64,000 nt of DNA from Streptomyces lanatus (GTDB lineage: Bacteria; Actinomycetota; Actinomycetes; Streptomycetales; Streptomycetaceae): assembly GCF_014655715.1 (NCBI RefSeq), contig NZ_BNBM01000025.1:62001-126000 (forward strand). Reading direction: 5' to 3'. Below, piece after piece: positions 7,826 through 15,489 of the stretch (positions within the stretch are counted from its first letter, which is position 1; every line of letters begins with the position of its first letter). A model generated the notes under the pieces. It made no database searches and was not told where the DNA came from. It saw only the letters and a list, made by a program, of their open reading frames with translations. The position numbers and the translations under genes were made by a program.

Positions 7826-8593
7826 TCAGCCGACGCCCGCGTTGAGGAAGATCCCGCCGTCGATGACGAGGGTCTGGCCGGTGATCCAGTCCGACTGTTC
7901 CGAGGTGAGGAACGCGGCGGCCCCGCCGATGTCGGAGGGCACACCGAGCCGGCCCAGCGGGTACGCGGCCGCGGCCTCCGCCTCCCGGCCCTCGTACAGG
8001 GCCTGGGCGAACTTGGTCTTCACCACGGCCGGGGCGATGGCGTTGACCCGCACCTTGGGCGCGAACTCGTGCGCCATCTGCTGGGTGAGGTTGATCATTG
8101 CGGCCTTGCTGACGCCGTACGCGGCGATGAACGGCGAGGGCGAGATGCCCGCGACGGAGGCGATGTTGACGATTGCGCCGCCGTTGTCCTTCTGCCAGGC
8201 GTGCCAGGTCTTCTGCGCGAAGCCCAGCGCCGAGATCACATTGGTCTCGAAGACCTTGCGCGCGACCCCGAGGTCAAGGTCGGCGAGCGGCCCGAACACG
8301 GGGTTCGTACCGGCGTTGTTGACCAGGTGGTCGACGCGGCCGAAGGCCTCCATGGTGCGCTCGACGGCGACGGCCTGGTGGGCCTCGTCGTGCGCCTTGC
8401 CGGCGACGTAGATGGCGCGCTCGGCGCCGAGCTGCTCGACGGCCTCCTTGAGGGCGTCCTCGTTGCGGCCGGTGATGCAGACGCGGTCACCGCGCGCGAT
8501 GAGCGCCTCGGCGACGCCGTAGCCGATGCCGCGGCTGGCGCCCGTGACGAGGGCGACCTTGCCGGAGAGCTCGGGCAGTTCAGTCGAAGTCAT
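7826..8593 (-). CDS. Short-chain dehydrogenase/reductase
   Basis: 255 aa classical SDR. Seen: NAD(P) motif TGASRGIG (17-24), NNAG (92-95), and the catalytic triad Ser146, Tyr159, Lys163 (YGVSK). The Arg after TGAS and the TGRN after strand 2 suggest NADP preference. It follows the FabG-like gene by 12 bp, so the two reductases are cotranscribed. The pair probably acts on related acyl or alcohol substrates, but the sequence does not say which. The C-terminus DGGIFLNAGVG is typical of this class. Confidence 0.9.
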   Translation of the reverse strand: MTSTELPELSGKVALVTGASRGIGYGVAEALIARGDRVCITGRNEDALKEAVEQLGAERAIYVAGKAHDEAHQAVAVERTMEAFGRVDHLVNNAGTNPVFGPLADLDLGVARKVFETNVISALGFAQKTWHAWQKDNGGAIVNIASVAGISPSPFIAAYGVSKAAMINLTQQMAHEFAPKVRVNAIAPAVVKTKFAQALYEGREAEAAAAYPLGRLGVPSDIGGAAAFLTSEQSDWITGQTLVIDGGIFLNAGVG

Positions 8594-8605
8594 GTTCCCG
8601 GTCCC

Positions 8606-9367
8606 TTAGTCGAGCGGTCCGCCGGCGACGTACAGCACCTGGCCGGAGACGAAGCCGGCGGCCTCGCCGGTGAAGAAGGCGATGGCGTTGGCGATGTCCT
8701 CGGGCTCGCCGACGCGGGCCACCGGGATCTGGGTGGCGGCGGCGGCCTTGAAGTCCTCGAAGCCCATGCCGACGCGGTCGGCGGTGGCCTTGGTCATCTC
8801 GGTGGCGATGAAGCCGGGGGCGACGGCGTTGGCGGTGACGCCGAACTTGCCGAGTTCCTTGGCGAGGGTCTTGGTGAAGCCCTGGAGGCCGGCCTTGGCG
8901 GCGGAGTAGTTGACCTGGCCGCGGTTGCCGAGGGCGGAGGACGAGGAGAGGTTGACGATCCGGCCGAAGCCCGCGTCCACCATGTGCTTCTGGCAGGCCT
9001 TGGACATCAGGAAGGCGCCGCGCAGATGGACGTTCATGACGGTGTCCCAGTCGGAGACGCTCATCTTGAACAGCAGGTTGTCGCGCAGCACACCCGCGTT
9101 GTTGACCAGGATCGTCGGGGCGCCGAGCTCCGCGGCGATCCGCGCGATGGCGGCCTCGACCTGCGCCTCGTCGGAGACGTCGCAGCCGACCGCGATGGCC
9201 TTGCCGCCGGCCGCGGTGATCTTCTCCACGGTGTCCTTGCAGGCGGCCTCGTCGAGGTCGATCACGGCGACCGCGCGGCCCTCGGCGGCCAGTCGTACGG
9301 CGGTGGCGGCGCCGATGCCGCGCGCTGCGCCGGTGACGACGGCGACCCGCTGCTCAGTGGTGGACAT
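8606..9367 (-). CDS. fabG: FabG-like 3-oxoacyl-ACP/CoA reductase
   Basis: 253 aa SDR. Seen: TGAARGIG (12-19), NNAG (89-92), catalytic Ser142 region, Tyr154 and Lys158 (YSAAK), and the FabG-like ending FVSGQVLYVAGG. FabG enzymes reduce 3-oxoacyl thioesters with NADPH in fatty acid or polyketide-like pathways; an accessory copy like this may act on acyl-CoA instead. ATG 9367 is chosen because AGGAG lies 10 nt upstream and the Rossmann motif starts properly; an upstream in-frame extension lacks homology. First gene of the pair with the SDR downstream. Confidence 0.88.
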   Translation of the reverse strand: MSTTEQRVAVVTGAARGIGAATAVRLAAEGRAVAVIDLDEAACKDTVEKITAAGGKAIAVGCDVSDEAQVEAAIARIAAELGAPTILVNNAGVLRDNLLFKMSVSDWDTVMNVHLRGAFLMSKACQKHMVDAGFGRIVNLSSSSALGNRGQVNYSAAKAGLQGFTKTLAKELGKFGVTANAVAPGFIATEMTKATADRVGMGFEDFKAAAATQIPVARVGEPEDIANAIAFFTGEAAGFVSGQVLYVAGGPLD

Positions 9368-9386
9368 GGGTGACTCTCCTCGGGTG

Positions 9387-9396
9387 AGCGACCGCT
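9387..9396. promoter_or_regulatory. Short dyad upstream of the FabG-like gene
   Basis: AGCGACCGCT, a 10-bp dyad inside the sequence GTGAGCGACCGCTTAGTAC, 20 bp upstream of the start. AGCG-type dyads of this shape are found near TetR-controlled acyl-metabolism genes; the regulator is not in the window. Confidence 0.35.
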
Positions 9397-9469
9397 TAGT
9401 ACCTTCGATGCAGGTGACGCTAGAAGTCCTGGCACGCGGTGTCAACGGTGACCGCGCGCATGTGATCCA

Positions 9470-9919
9470 TTACCTCACCAAGAGACCCAGCAGCCGTTCC
9501 GTCTCGGCCGCCGGATCCAGGGTGAGCCCGGTGTGCACCGGCCCGGGCTGCACGACCGTCGAGCGCGGCGCGATCAGCCAGCGGAAACGCCGCCCGGCGT
9601 CGTCGCCGGCCGCCTGCCCCGCCGTCTCGCTGCCACCGCAGACCCGCTCCACGGCCCCGAGCGCGGCCCGGATGCCGGCCACGTCGGCCTCGGGGTCGAG
9701 GGCTAGCAGCCGCGCCTCGTCGAGGTGGGTGCGGGCACCGACGTAGGCCTGGGACCGGCAGTACACGAGCACGCCCGCGTTGATGCACTCGCCGCGTTCG
9801 ACACGGGGGACGACGCGCACGAGGGCGTACTCGAAGACGTCCCGCTCGTTCGACTCGCTGCCCCGGATGATGTGGCGCTCGACCACATGCCCGGCCATGT
9901 GAATGTGGCGCTCGCTCAC
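9470..9919 (-). CDS. DUF3037-family protein
   Basis: 149 aa. The core FEYALVRVVPRVERGECINAGVLVYC is the DUF3037 signature; biochemical function is unknown. Its start overlaps the stop of the upstream HipA-like kinase gene by 4 bp (ATGA), so translation is coupled. The same two-gene pairing recurs in actinobacteria in my experience, which suggests the two proteins work together, perhaps as kinase and substrate or partner. No membrane segment or signal peptide. Confidence 0.85.
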   Translation of the reverse strand: MSERHIHMAGHVVERHIIRGSESNERDVFEYALVRVVPRVERGECINAGVLVYCRSQAYVGARTHLDEARLLALDPEADVAGIRAALGAVERVCGGSETAGQAAGDDAGRRFRWLIAPRSTVVQPGPVHTGLTLDPAAETERLLGLLVR

Positions 9920-10680
9920 TTGCCCTCCTCGATTCCGGTGACGCGGTCATGGATGACGGCCGCGCGGGTCAGGAGCGGCGTCGCGTACGCCCGCCTCAGG
10001 TCGTCCGGGGTGTCGAAGCCGGGCTCGGTGGCCAGCCAGGCGTCGGGGACCGCGGCGGTCACCTCGGTGAGCAGTTCCTCGGTGACCAGCGGTGCCAACT
10101 CGGCGGCGGCGCCGCGTACATCGGGCGCGAAGGTGGCGAGGGCGTGGTCGGATGCGTCGTAGGGGCGCTCCGCCGAGGCCTGGGCACCGGGCCAGTTGTG
10201 ATGCCAGATCATGGTCGCGCCGTGATCGATGAGCCACAGGTCGCCGCGCCACATCAGCAGGTTGGGGTTGCGCCAGGACCGGTCGACGTTGTTGACCAGC
10301 GCGTCGAACCAGAGGATCCGGCCGGCTTCCGCGGGGCTCACCTCGAAGGCGAGCGGGTCGAAGCCGAGCGCGCCGGAGAGGAAGTCCATGCCGAGGTTGG
10401 TGCCGCCGCTGGACCTGAGCAACTCCTGCACCTGCTGGTCGGGTTCGCCGAGGCCGAGCACCGGGTCGAGCTCGACCGTCACCAAGCGGGGCATCCTGAA
10501 CCCGAGCCTGCGGGCGAGCTCGCCGCAGACGACCTCGGCGATCAGTGTCTTGCGGCCCTGTCCGGCTCCGGCGAACTTCATGACGTACGTCCCGAAGTCG
10601 TCGGCCTCGACGAGCCCCGGCAGCGAGCCGCCCTCACGCAGCGGCGTGATGAAGCGGGTCGCGATCACTTCCTTGAGCAT
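9916..10680 (-). CDS. HipA-like Ser/Thr kinase (HipA_2 family)
   Basis: 254 aa, shorter than E. coli HipA (440). Kinase-like landmarks: KFAGAGQGRKTLIAEVVCGELARRLG (ATP-lysine and alpha-C region, about 34-59), the catalytic-loop-like FDALVNNVDRSWRNPN (Asp and Asn) and the metal-binding-like LIDHGATM. HipA kinases phosphorylate a translation or tRNA-charging target and can cause dormancy. There is no HipB-type antitoxin next to it; instead a DUF3037 gene overlaps its stop. Whether this is a toxin or a housekeeping kinase is open. Confidence 0.82.
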   Translation of the reverse strand: MLKEVIATRFITPLREGGSLPGLVEADDFGTYVMKFAGAGQGRKTLIAEVVCGELARRLGFRMPRLVTVELDPVLGLGEPDQQVQELLRSSGGTNLGMDFLSGALGFDPLAFEVSPAEAGRILWFDALVNNVDRSWRNPNLLMWRGDLWLIDHGATMIWHHNWPGAQASAERPYDASDHALATFAPDVRGAAAELAPLVTEELLTEVTAAVPDAWLATEPGFDTPDDLRRAYATPLLTRAAVIHDRVTGIEEGK

Positions 10681-10831
10681 CGCCCCAGGTTACTGGCGCA
10701 GGCAGGGGGCGAGGCGGCGGCGGTGTGTCGGGACCGACAGCCGATCGACAGCTCCGGACAGTGAACCGACAGCTCCGCTTTACCCACCTCCTGGCCGGAC
10801 CAGGTCAGGATTTCGACAACGTCTGAACAGC

Positions 10832-10847
10832 CGGTCCGAAAGGACCG
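10832..10847. other. GNRA-capped hairpin ahead of the Rieske gene
   Basis: CGGTCC-GAAA-GGACCG: a 6-bp stem with a GAAA tetraloop, 51 bp upstream of the Rieske start. It is followed by a 10-bp tandem repeat, CGGCAGATCA twice, at 10855-10874. It could be a leader RNA structure; role unknown. Confidence 0.5.
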
Positions 10848-10898
10848 TACCTCTCGGCAGATCACGGCAGATCACGAATGACGGGAAGGAACGTCAGC

Positions 10899-11381
10899 AT
10901 GACCAGCGAATCAGTTCAGCCGGTGTCGAAACCGAGCCGCCGTACCGTCGTGGCGGCGGTCGGCGCGGCGGGGCTCGCCGTCGCGCTGACCGCGTGCGGA
11001 TCGGACGACGAGGCCTCGGGCTCGTCCACCGAACAGGGCGCCGCCGCGGGTGGCGGCGCGACCACCGAAGCGGGTGCGGGTGCCGGTGGGGGTGGCGCGG
11101 CGCTCGCCAAGACCGCCGACATCCCAGAGGGCAGCGGCAAGGTCTTCAGCGACGAGAAGGTTGTCGTGTCGCAGCCCGCGGCGGGCGACTTCAAGTGCTT
11201 CTCGACGATCTGCACCCACCAGAACTGCCCGATGACGGACCTCAAGGAGGACACCCTCTCCTGTGCCTGTCACGGCAGCCAGTTCTCCGTCCTCGACGGC
11301 AGTGTGAAGAAGGGGCCCGCGACCCAGCCGCTGGCCGCGAAGGAGATCAGCGTCTCCGGGGACTCGATCACGCTGGCCTGA
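10899..11381 (+). CDS. Rieske [2Fe-2S] lipoprotein with Tat signal
   Basis: 160 aa. The N-terminus has a twin-arginine motif (SRRTVV, 13-18) and ends in a lipobox LTAC (Cys33), so the folded iron-sulfur protein should be exported by Tat and lipid-anchored. After a Gly/Ala linker (38-70) comes the Rieske fold with cluster ligands Cys105-x-His107 and Cys122-xx-His125, plus disulfide cysteines 110 and 124. It is an orphan, not part of a bc1 operon, so it is probably an electron carrier of unknown partner. ATG 10899 follows GGAAGGA; an upstream ATG at 10878 lacks this. The 3' end overlaps the convergent gene by 14 bp. Confidence 0.92.
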   Translation: MTSESVQPVSKPSRRTVVAAVGAAGLAVALTACGSDDEASGSSTEQGAAAGGGATTEAGAGAGGGGAALAKTADIPEGSGKVFSDEKVVVSQPAAGDFKCFSTICTHQNCPMTDLKEDTLSCACHGSQFSVLDGSVKKGPATQPLAAKEISVSGDSITLA

Positions 11382-12015
11382 CCCGGCGGCGCTCCAGGCA
11401 GCCCAGTACCTCGTCCGTGGTCGCGACCGTGGCGACCAATGCGAGGGTGTGGCTGATCATCGCGGGGGTGTAGTCGGAGGGCACCCCCGCGATGGCGTCC
11501 GAGGGCACCACGGCCGTGTAGCCGCGGTTGACGGCGTCGAACACGGCGTTGGGGACGGCCACATTGGCCGAGACCCCGGTGATCACGAGTGTGCGGCAGC
11601 CTAGATTCCGCAACAGGGCGTCGACATCGGTGCCCTGGATCGGCGACAGGCCGTGCAGCCGCCGTACGACGAGGTCCTCCTCGGCGACTTCGATCGGCGC
11701 CGCCACGCGTACCGCCTCGGTGCCGGAGAGCTGTTGGACGGGGAGCCGTCCGGCGGCCCGGAAGAGGCGGGCGTTGTGGTTGGCGCCGCGGCCGTCAGGG
11801 CGGCGTTCGGCGATCGCGTGGATCACCTGGACGCCGCTGTCGTGGGCCGCGGCGACCAGCCGGGCCACGTTGGCGAGGACGCCCGACTCCCGGGCCTCCT
11901 TGGCGAGTTCGGGCAGCGCACTGTCCGGGCCGACGACGCCCTGCTGGCATTCGACGGTGAGCAGGACGGTGGTGGCGGGGTCGAGGAGTGCGCTGAGTCG
12001 GTCGTACGACGGCAT
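11368..12015 (-). CDS. Isochorismatase-fold protein lacking catalytic Cys
   Basis: 215 aa. The fold is clear (TVLLTVECQQGVVG at the start; TDVDALLRNLGCRTLVITGVSANV; CHTL-like SHTLALVATV). Cysteine hydrolases of this family use an Asp-Lys-Cys triad. Here the usual Asp in strand 1 reads Glu22, and the position of the catalytic Cys in GVSANVAVPNA is Ala. It is therefore either an isochorismatase-type (Cys-independent) hydrolase or not an enzyme. ATG 12015 gives the natural N-terminus; the longer frame upstream runs into the divergent promoter. It is divergent from the FMN-type gene at 12160. Confidence 0.82.
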   Translation of the reverse strand: MPSYDRLSALLDPATTVLLTVECQQGVVGPDSALPELAKEARESGVLANVARLVAAAHDSGVQVIHAIAERRPDGRGANHNARLFRAAGRLPVQQLSGTEAVRVAAPIEVAEEDLVVRRLHGLSPIQGTDVDALLRNLGCRTLVITGVSANVAVPNAVFDAVNRGYTAVVPSDAIAGVPSDYTPAMISHTLALVATVATTDEVLGCLERRRVRPA

Positions 12016-12102
12016 GGGGTCCCCCTGTGCCCGACGGCGGCGGCGTGAGCGGGCGCGAGCGTAGCCACCATTGCGTGTGGAGGGAAGACGACTCATCCTT
12101 TT

Positions 12103-12117
12103 CTGACGTGATGTCAG
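12103..12117. promoter_or_regulatory. Palindrome CTGACGTGATGTCAG
   Basis: Arms CTGAC and GTCAG around 5 bp, in the gap between the divergent isochorismatase-fold and FMN-type genes. A second dyad, AGAGGA-TCTC-TCCTCT, follows at 12116-12131. A similar element is at 21463. Likely operator for an unlinked regulator. Confidence 0.5.
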
Positions 12118-12159
12118 AGGATCTCTCCTCTGGCACGACGTGAGAGAAGAGGGGGCCGT

Positions 12160-12627
12160 ATGACCGTCACTCAGCGCCGGGGCCGGAAGATCATGATGAC
12201 GCCCGGTGAGCTGGACGAGTTCCTGACCAGCCAGCGCACCTGCCGGGTCGCCACGGTGTCCGCCAACGGGTTTCCGCATGTCAGCGCCCTGTGGTTCGCC
12301 TGGGACGGCAACTCACTGTGGCTCTACTCGGTGGTCCGCAGCAAGCGGTGGACCGATCTGCGGCGCGATCCGCGGGTCGCGATCGTGATCGACACGGGCG
12401 AGGAGTACGAGCAGCTGCGCGGCGTCGAGCTGTCCGGCACCGTCGAGTTCGTGGGCGAGGCCCCGCGCGTGGGCGAGCTGCGGGCCGAACTCGACGTCCC
12501 CGAGACGCTGTTCGCCCGCAAGAACTTCGGCCTCGACGAGATGCCGCACGACGGCCGGCACGCGTGGATGCGGCTGACGCCGGAGAAGATCGTGTCCTGG
12601 GACTTCCGGAAACTGGGTTCACTGTGA
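12160..12627 (+). CDS. FMN/F420-binding split-barrel protein
   Basis: 155 aa, pyridoxamine 5'-phosphate oxidase-like fold. The residues RTCRVATVSANGFPHVSALWFAWDGNSL and RSKRWTDLRRDPRVAIVID match the actinobacterial PNPOx-like or F420-dependent reductase group, where they line the flavin or deazaflavin site. Reaction unknown; members reduce small molecules or act in redox stress. A purine-rich ribosome site (GAGAGAAGAGGGGG) precedes ATG 12160. Divergent from the isochorismatase-like gene with two dyads between them. Confidence 0.82.
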   Translation: MTVTQRRGRKIMMTPGELDEFLTSQRTCRVATVSANGFPHVSALWFAWDGNSLWLYSVVRSKRWTDLRRDPRVAIVIDTGEEYEQLRGVELSGTVEFVGEAPRVGELRAELDVPETLFARKNFGLDEMPHDGRHAWMRLTPEKIVSWDFRKLGSL

Positions 12628-12658
12628 CCTGATGCCCCCCGAACGCCGTGAGGCCCTC

Positions 12659-13561
12659 TCAGTCGAGCTTCTCGCCCGCTGCCTGGAGGGCCTCGACCGC
12701 CGCTCGGATCGACGGGCGCCGGTCGGCGTCGGCGCGCCACACCGCGTAGATGTACCGGTGGACCCGGTCGCGCACCGGCACGGCCCGCACGCCCAGCGGC
12801 ATCGGGTCGCGGCCCAGCCGGGGCGCCACGCACACGCCCAACCCGGCGGCGACCAGCGCGAGTTGGGTGTGGTGCTCCTCGGCCCGATGGGCGATGCGGG
12901 GCTCTATGCCCTTGGTGCGCAGCGTGAAGAGCAGCCACTCGTGGCAGAACTCGCCCTCCGGCCAGGCGACCCACTCGTCGCCCGCGAAGTCCTCCAGGTC
13001 CACCTCGCGCCGGCCGGCGAGCGGGTGCCCCTCGGGCATGGCGATCTCCACCCGGTCGTCGAGGATCGGGGCCTTGGCGAGACCCTCCGGCATGGGCAGC
13101 GGCTTGTTGTACCAGTCGAGGACGACGGCCAGATCGGCGTCGCCCCGGACCACCGCGTCCACCCCGTCCTCCGGCTCCAGCTCGCGCGACCGCAGCCGCA
13201 GCGCCGGATGGCCGTCGCGCAGCGCGGTGAGCGCGGCCGGGAACAGCCCCCGCAGGGCGGTGGGGAACGCGACCAGCCGCAGCTCGCCGACCACCTGCCC
13301 GCGCTGCGCCTCCAGATCGGACTGGGCCAGCTCGACCTGGGACAGGATGCGCGCGGCATGCTCCGCGAGCAGCCGGCCCGCGTCCGTGAGCCGCACCCCC
13401 CGGCCGTTCTTGGCGAGGAGCCGCTGACCGACCTCCCGCTCCAGCTTGGACATCTGCTGCGAGACGGCCGACGTCGTGATGTGCAGCCCCTCGGCGGCAC
13501 CACTGACCGAGCCGTGCCGGGCGAGGGCGTCGAGGGTGCGCAGGCGCTCCAGATTCAACAT
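12659..13561 (-). CDS. LysR-family transcriptional regulator
   Basis: 300 aa, standard length. The winged helix-turn-helix fills residues 1-60 (LRTLDALARHGSVSGAAEGLHITTSAVSQQMSKLE), followed by the substrate-binding-like sensor domain from about residue 90. It is divergent from an EamA exporter gene 75 bp away, and the gap contains two perfect 11-bp direct repeats. By the usual LysR arrangement it probably controls that exporter and itself in response to a small molecule. Confidence 0.92.
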   Translation of the reverse strand: MLNLERLRTLDALARHGSVSGAAEGLHITTSAVSQQMSKLEREVGQRLLAKNGRGVRLTDAGRLLAEHAARILSQVELAQSDLEAQRGQVVGELRLVAFPTALRGLFPAALTALRDGHPALRLRSRELEPEDGVDAVVRGDADLAVVLDWYNKPLPMPEGLAKAPILDDRVEIAMPEGHPLAGRREVDLEDFAGDEWVAWPEGEFCHEWLLFTLRTKGIEPRIAHRAEEHHTQLALVAAGLGVCVAPRLGRDPMPLGVRAVPVRDRVHRYIYAVWRADADRRPSIRAAVEALQAAGEKLD

Positions 13562-13569
13562 GTAAGCAA

Positions 13570-13613
13570 TGCTACGAGATACCGCGCGAAAAAACTCGAT
13601 TGTGCTACGAGAT
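13570..13613. promoter_or_regulatory. Direct repeat TGCTACGAGAT between lysR-type gene and exporter
   Basis: Perfect 11-bp copies at 13570-13580 and 13603-13613, 33 bp apart (three helical turns) on the same face. This is the expected place for LysR recognition and activation sites. Confidence 0.6.
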
Positions 13614-13635
13614 CAAGGAGGGCATCGTTGCTGCC

Positions 13636-14586
13636 ATGACCACCGCCACGACCGCGTCCGCCGCCTCGCCCCCTTCGTCCGCGTCCGCCGCGGCGCCGCG
13701 TCCCCGTGGCCGTCTCGACTGGCGGCTGCGTTTCGCCGCCCTCTCGCTGGTCTGGGGTTTCAGCTTCCTGCTCATCAAGGTGGGCACCGACGGTTACGCG
13801 CCCTTCCAGGTCACGCTGGGGCGGCTGGTGTTCGGTACGGCGGTCCTGGCGGTCGCGATGGCGCTCAAGCGGGAGCGGCTGCCGCGCGGGGTGCGGACAT
13901 GGGGGCATCTCGCGGTGGCCGCGTTCCTGCTGAACGCGCTGCCGTTCTCCCTGTTCGCCTATTCCGAGTTGACCATTCCGTCCACGCTGGCGGGCATCTG
14001 CAACGCGACCTCACCGCTGTGGGGCATGGCCCTGTCCATGGTCGCGCTGTCGGAGGACCGGCCCACGCGGGTCCGGGTGGCCGGGCTGGGGATCGGGTTC
14101 CTCGGTGTCCTCACGGTGCTCGGGGCATGGGAAGGGTTTCACGGGCTGGACGCCATGGGGACGGCGATGGCACTGCTCGCCTCCCTGAGCTATCCGATCG
14201 GCTGGATATACGTGCGTCGAACGCTGGCGGGCTCCGGTGAGTCACATCTGTCGCTGACGGGTGCGCAGTTGCTGCTGGCGACGGTTCAACTCGCCGTCGT
14301 CACGCCCCTGTTCACCTCCGTGCCTTCGCGGTTGCCGGTGCTGCCGTTGCTGGCGATCGTGGCATTGGGGGCGCTGGGCACCGGGTTCGCCGTGCTGGTC
14401 CAGTACGGGCTGGTCGCGGAGGTGGGGCCGACAACGGCTCAGATGGTCACGTATTTCATTCCGGTGATCGCCACGGCTGCGGGGGTTGCGGTGCTGGGTG
14501 AGTCGCTTCGGTGGTCGACGCCGGTGGGAGCGGTGGTGGTGTTGTTGGGAGCGGCGCTTACGCAAGTTCGGCGTAAAGGCGCCTAG
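13636..14586 (+). CDS. EamA/DMT-family exporter
   Basis: 316 aa with about ten hydrophobic helices in two EamA repeats (residues about 30-160 and 175-310). This superfamily exports amino acids, nucleotides or other metabolites across the inner membrane. Start: ATG 13636 with AAGGAGG 14 nt upstream, slightly long; an in-frame ATG at 13600 overlaps the direct repeat and is less likely. The first 28 residues are Ala/Ser/Pro-rich and cytoplasmic. Divergent from, and probably regulated by, the LysR gene. Confidence 0.88.
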   Translation: MTTATTASAASPPSSASAAAPRPRGRLDWRLRFAALSLVWGFSFLLIKVGTDGYAPFQVTLGRLVFGTAVLAVAMALKRERLPRGVRTWGHLAVAAFLLNALPFSLFAYSELTIPSTLAGICNATSPLWGMALSMVALSEDRPTRVRVAGLGIGFLGVLTVLGAWEGFHGLDAMGTAMALLASLSYPIGWIYVRRTLAGSGESHLSLTGAQLLLATVQLAVVTPLFTSVPSRLPVLPLLAIVALGALGTGFAVLVQYGLVAEVGPTTAQMVTYFIPVIATAAGVAVLGESLRWSTPVGAVVVLLGAALTQVRRKGA

Positions 14587-14594
14587 GGCCACCC

Positions 14595-15332
14595 CTATTG
14601 CGGTCGCATGAGGTTGATGTCCTCACCCCAGGCGTCGAGCACCTCCCCGTGTCCGGCCCGGCGCGTCGCCGTCTCGACCAGAGCGAACAGGCGGCGCTGC
14701 TGGGATACGTCGCCTGTCGCCGAGATGCGATCCACGGCGTGGAGCAGCGCCCCGGTGTCCCAACCCGGCAGCGGATATCGGGTGAGTTCCCACTCCAGGT
14801 ACTTGTTGTAGGGGCGGGGGCGGCGGTCGAGGGCGAAGAGGAGTTCCAGTAGGAATCCGATGCTGTCGGTGGCGTCGAGGCGGGCGGCGAGAGGGTGGCC
14901 GTCACGGTCGTTCTTCACCGACCGGTACAGGGAATTGGCGTAGGCGTCGAGCCGGCCGCCGGAGTCACGGAACGCCTCCTCGGCATCCAGCCGCGCCTTC
15001 TCGGCGAGGATCCGGGCGATGCCTCCGTCGAGCCGGTCGAGCACGATCCGGGCCCGGGCGAAGGCGTAGCGCTCGAAACCGGGCATCCCTGCCGCGCGGA
15101 ACGCGGTGAGGGAGAGGACGACGAGATCGAGTTCGGGGGTGCGATGGCCCGCGTACCGGGTGAGGTCGGTCGTCGCGTCGTCGGCGAGGACGACGTACAG
15201 GTCATGATCGGAGTGCCTGGTGGTCATGCCGTCGTGGGCGCGGGAGCCCTTGAGGACGAGGCCGACGACGGCCGGATCGGCGGTGGCCAGGGCGACGAAC
15301 GCGTCGTAGGTGAGCGGCGGCTGCGAGGACAT
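14595..15332 (-). CDS. Nucleotidyltransferase-fold protein
   Basis: 245 aa. The N-terminal motif VLKGSRAHDGMTTRHSDHDL (28-47) is the GS-x-DxD signature of Pol-beta-type nucleotidyltransferases, which transfer NMPs to small molecules or proteins. A helical C-terminal domain (about 110-245) resembles that of streptomycin adenylyltransferase-like or kinase-associated proteins. ATG 15332 has GGAG 9 nt upstream. It lies 8 bp from the convergent exporter stop. A resistance role is possible but not shown. Confidence 0.75.
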   Translation of the reverse strand: MSSQPPLTYDAFVALATADPAVVGLVLKGSRAHDGMTTRHSDHDLYVVLADDATTDLTRYAGHRTPELDLVVLSLTAFRAAGMPGFERYAFARARIVLDRLDGGIARILAEKARLDAEEAFRDSGGRLDAYANSLYRSVKNDRDGHPLAARLDATDSIGFLLELLFALDRRPRPYNKYLEWELTRYPLPGWDTGALLHAVDRISATGDVSQQRRLFALVETATRRAGHGEVLDAWGEDINLMRPQ

Positions 15333-15489
15333 GGTGTGGATCTCCGGTGGGGTGGTGACGGGCAGGCCTGCGGGGCGGTCCCGTGTCGCGGGACGCGCCC
15401 CGTACCGTCTGCGGCTGCTCAGGGCCGCCGCCCGGACGATCAACGCACGGCTCGGACTCTACCTTCGGAGTGCGCCGTGACGCCCCTGG

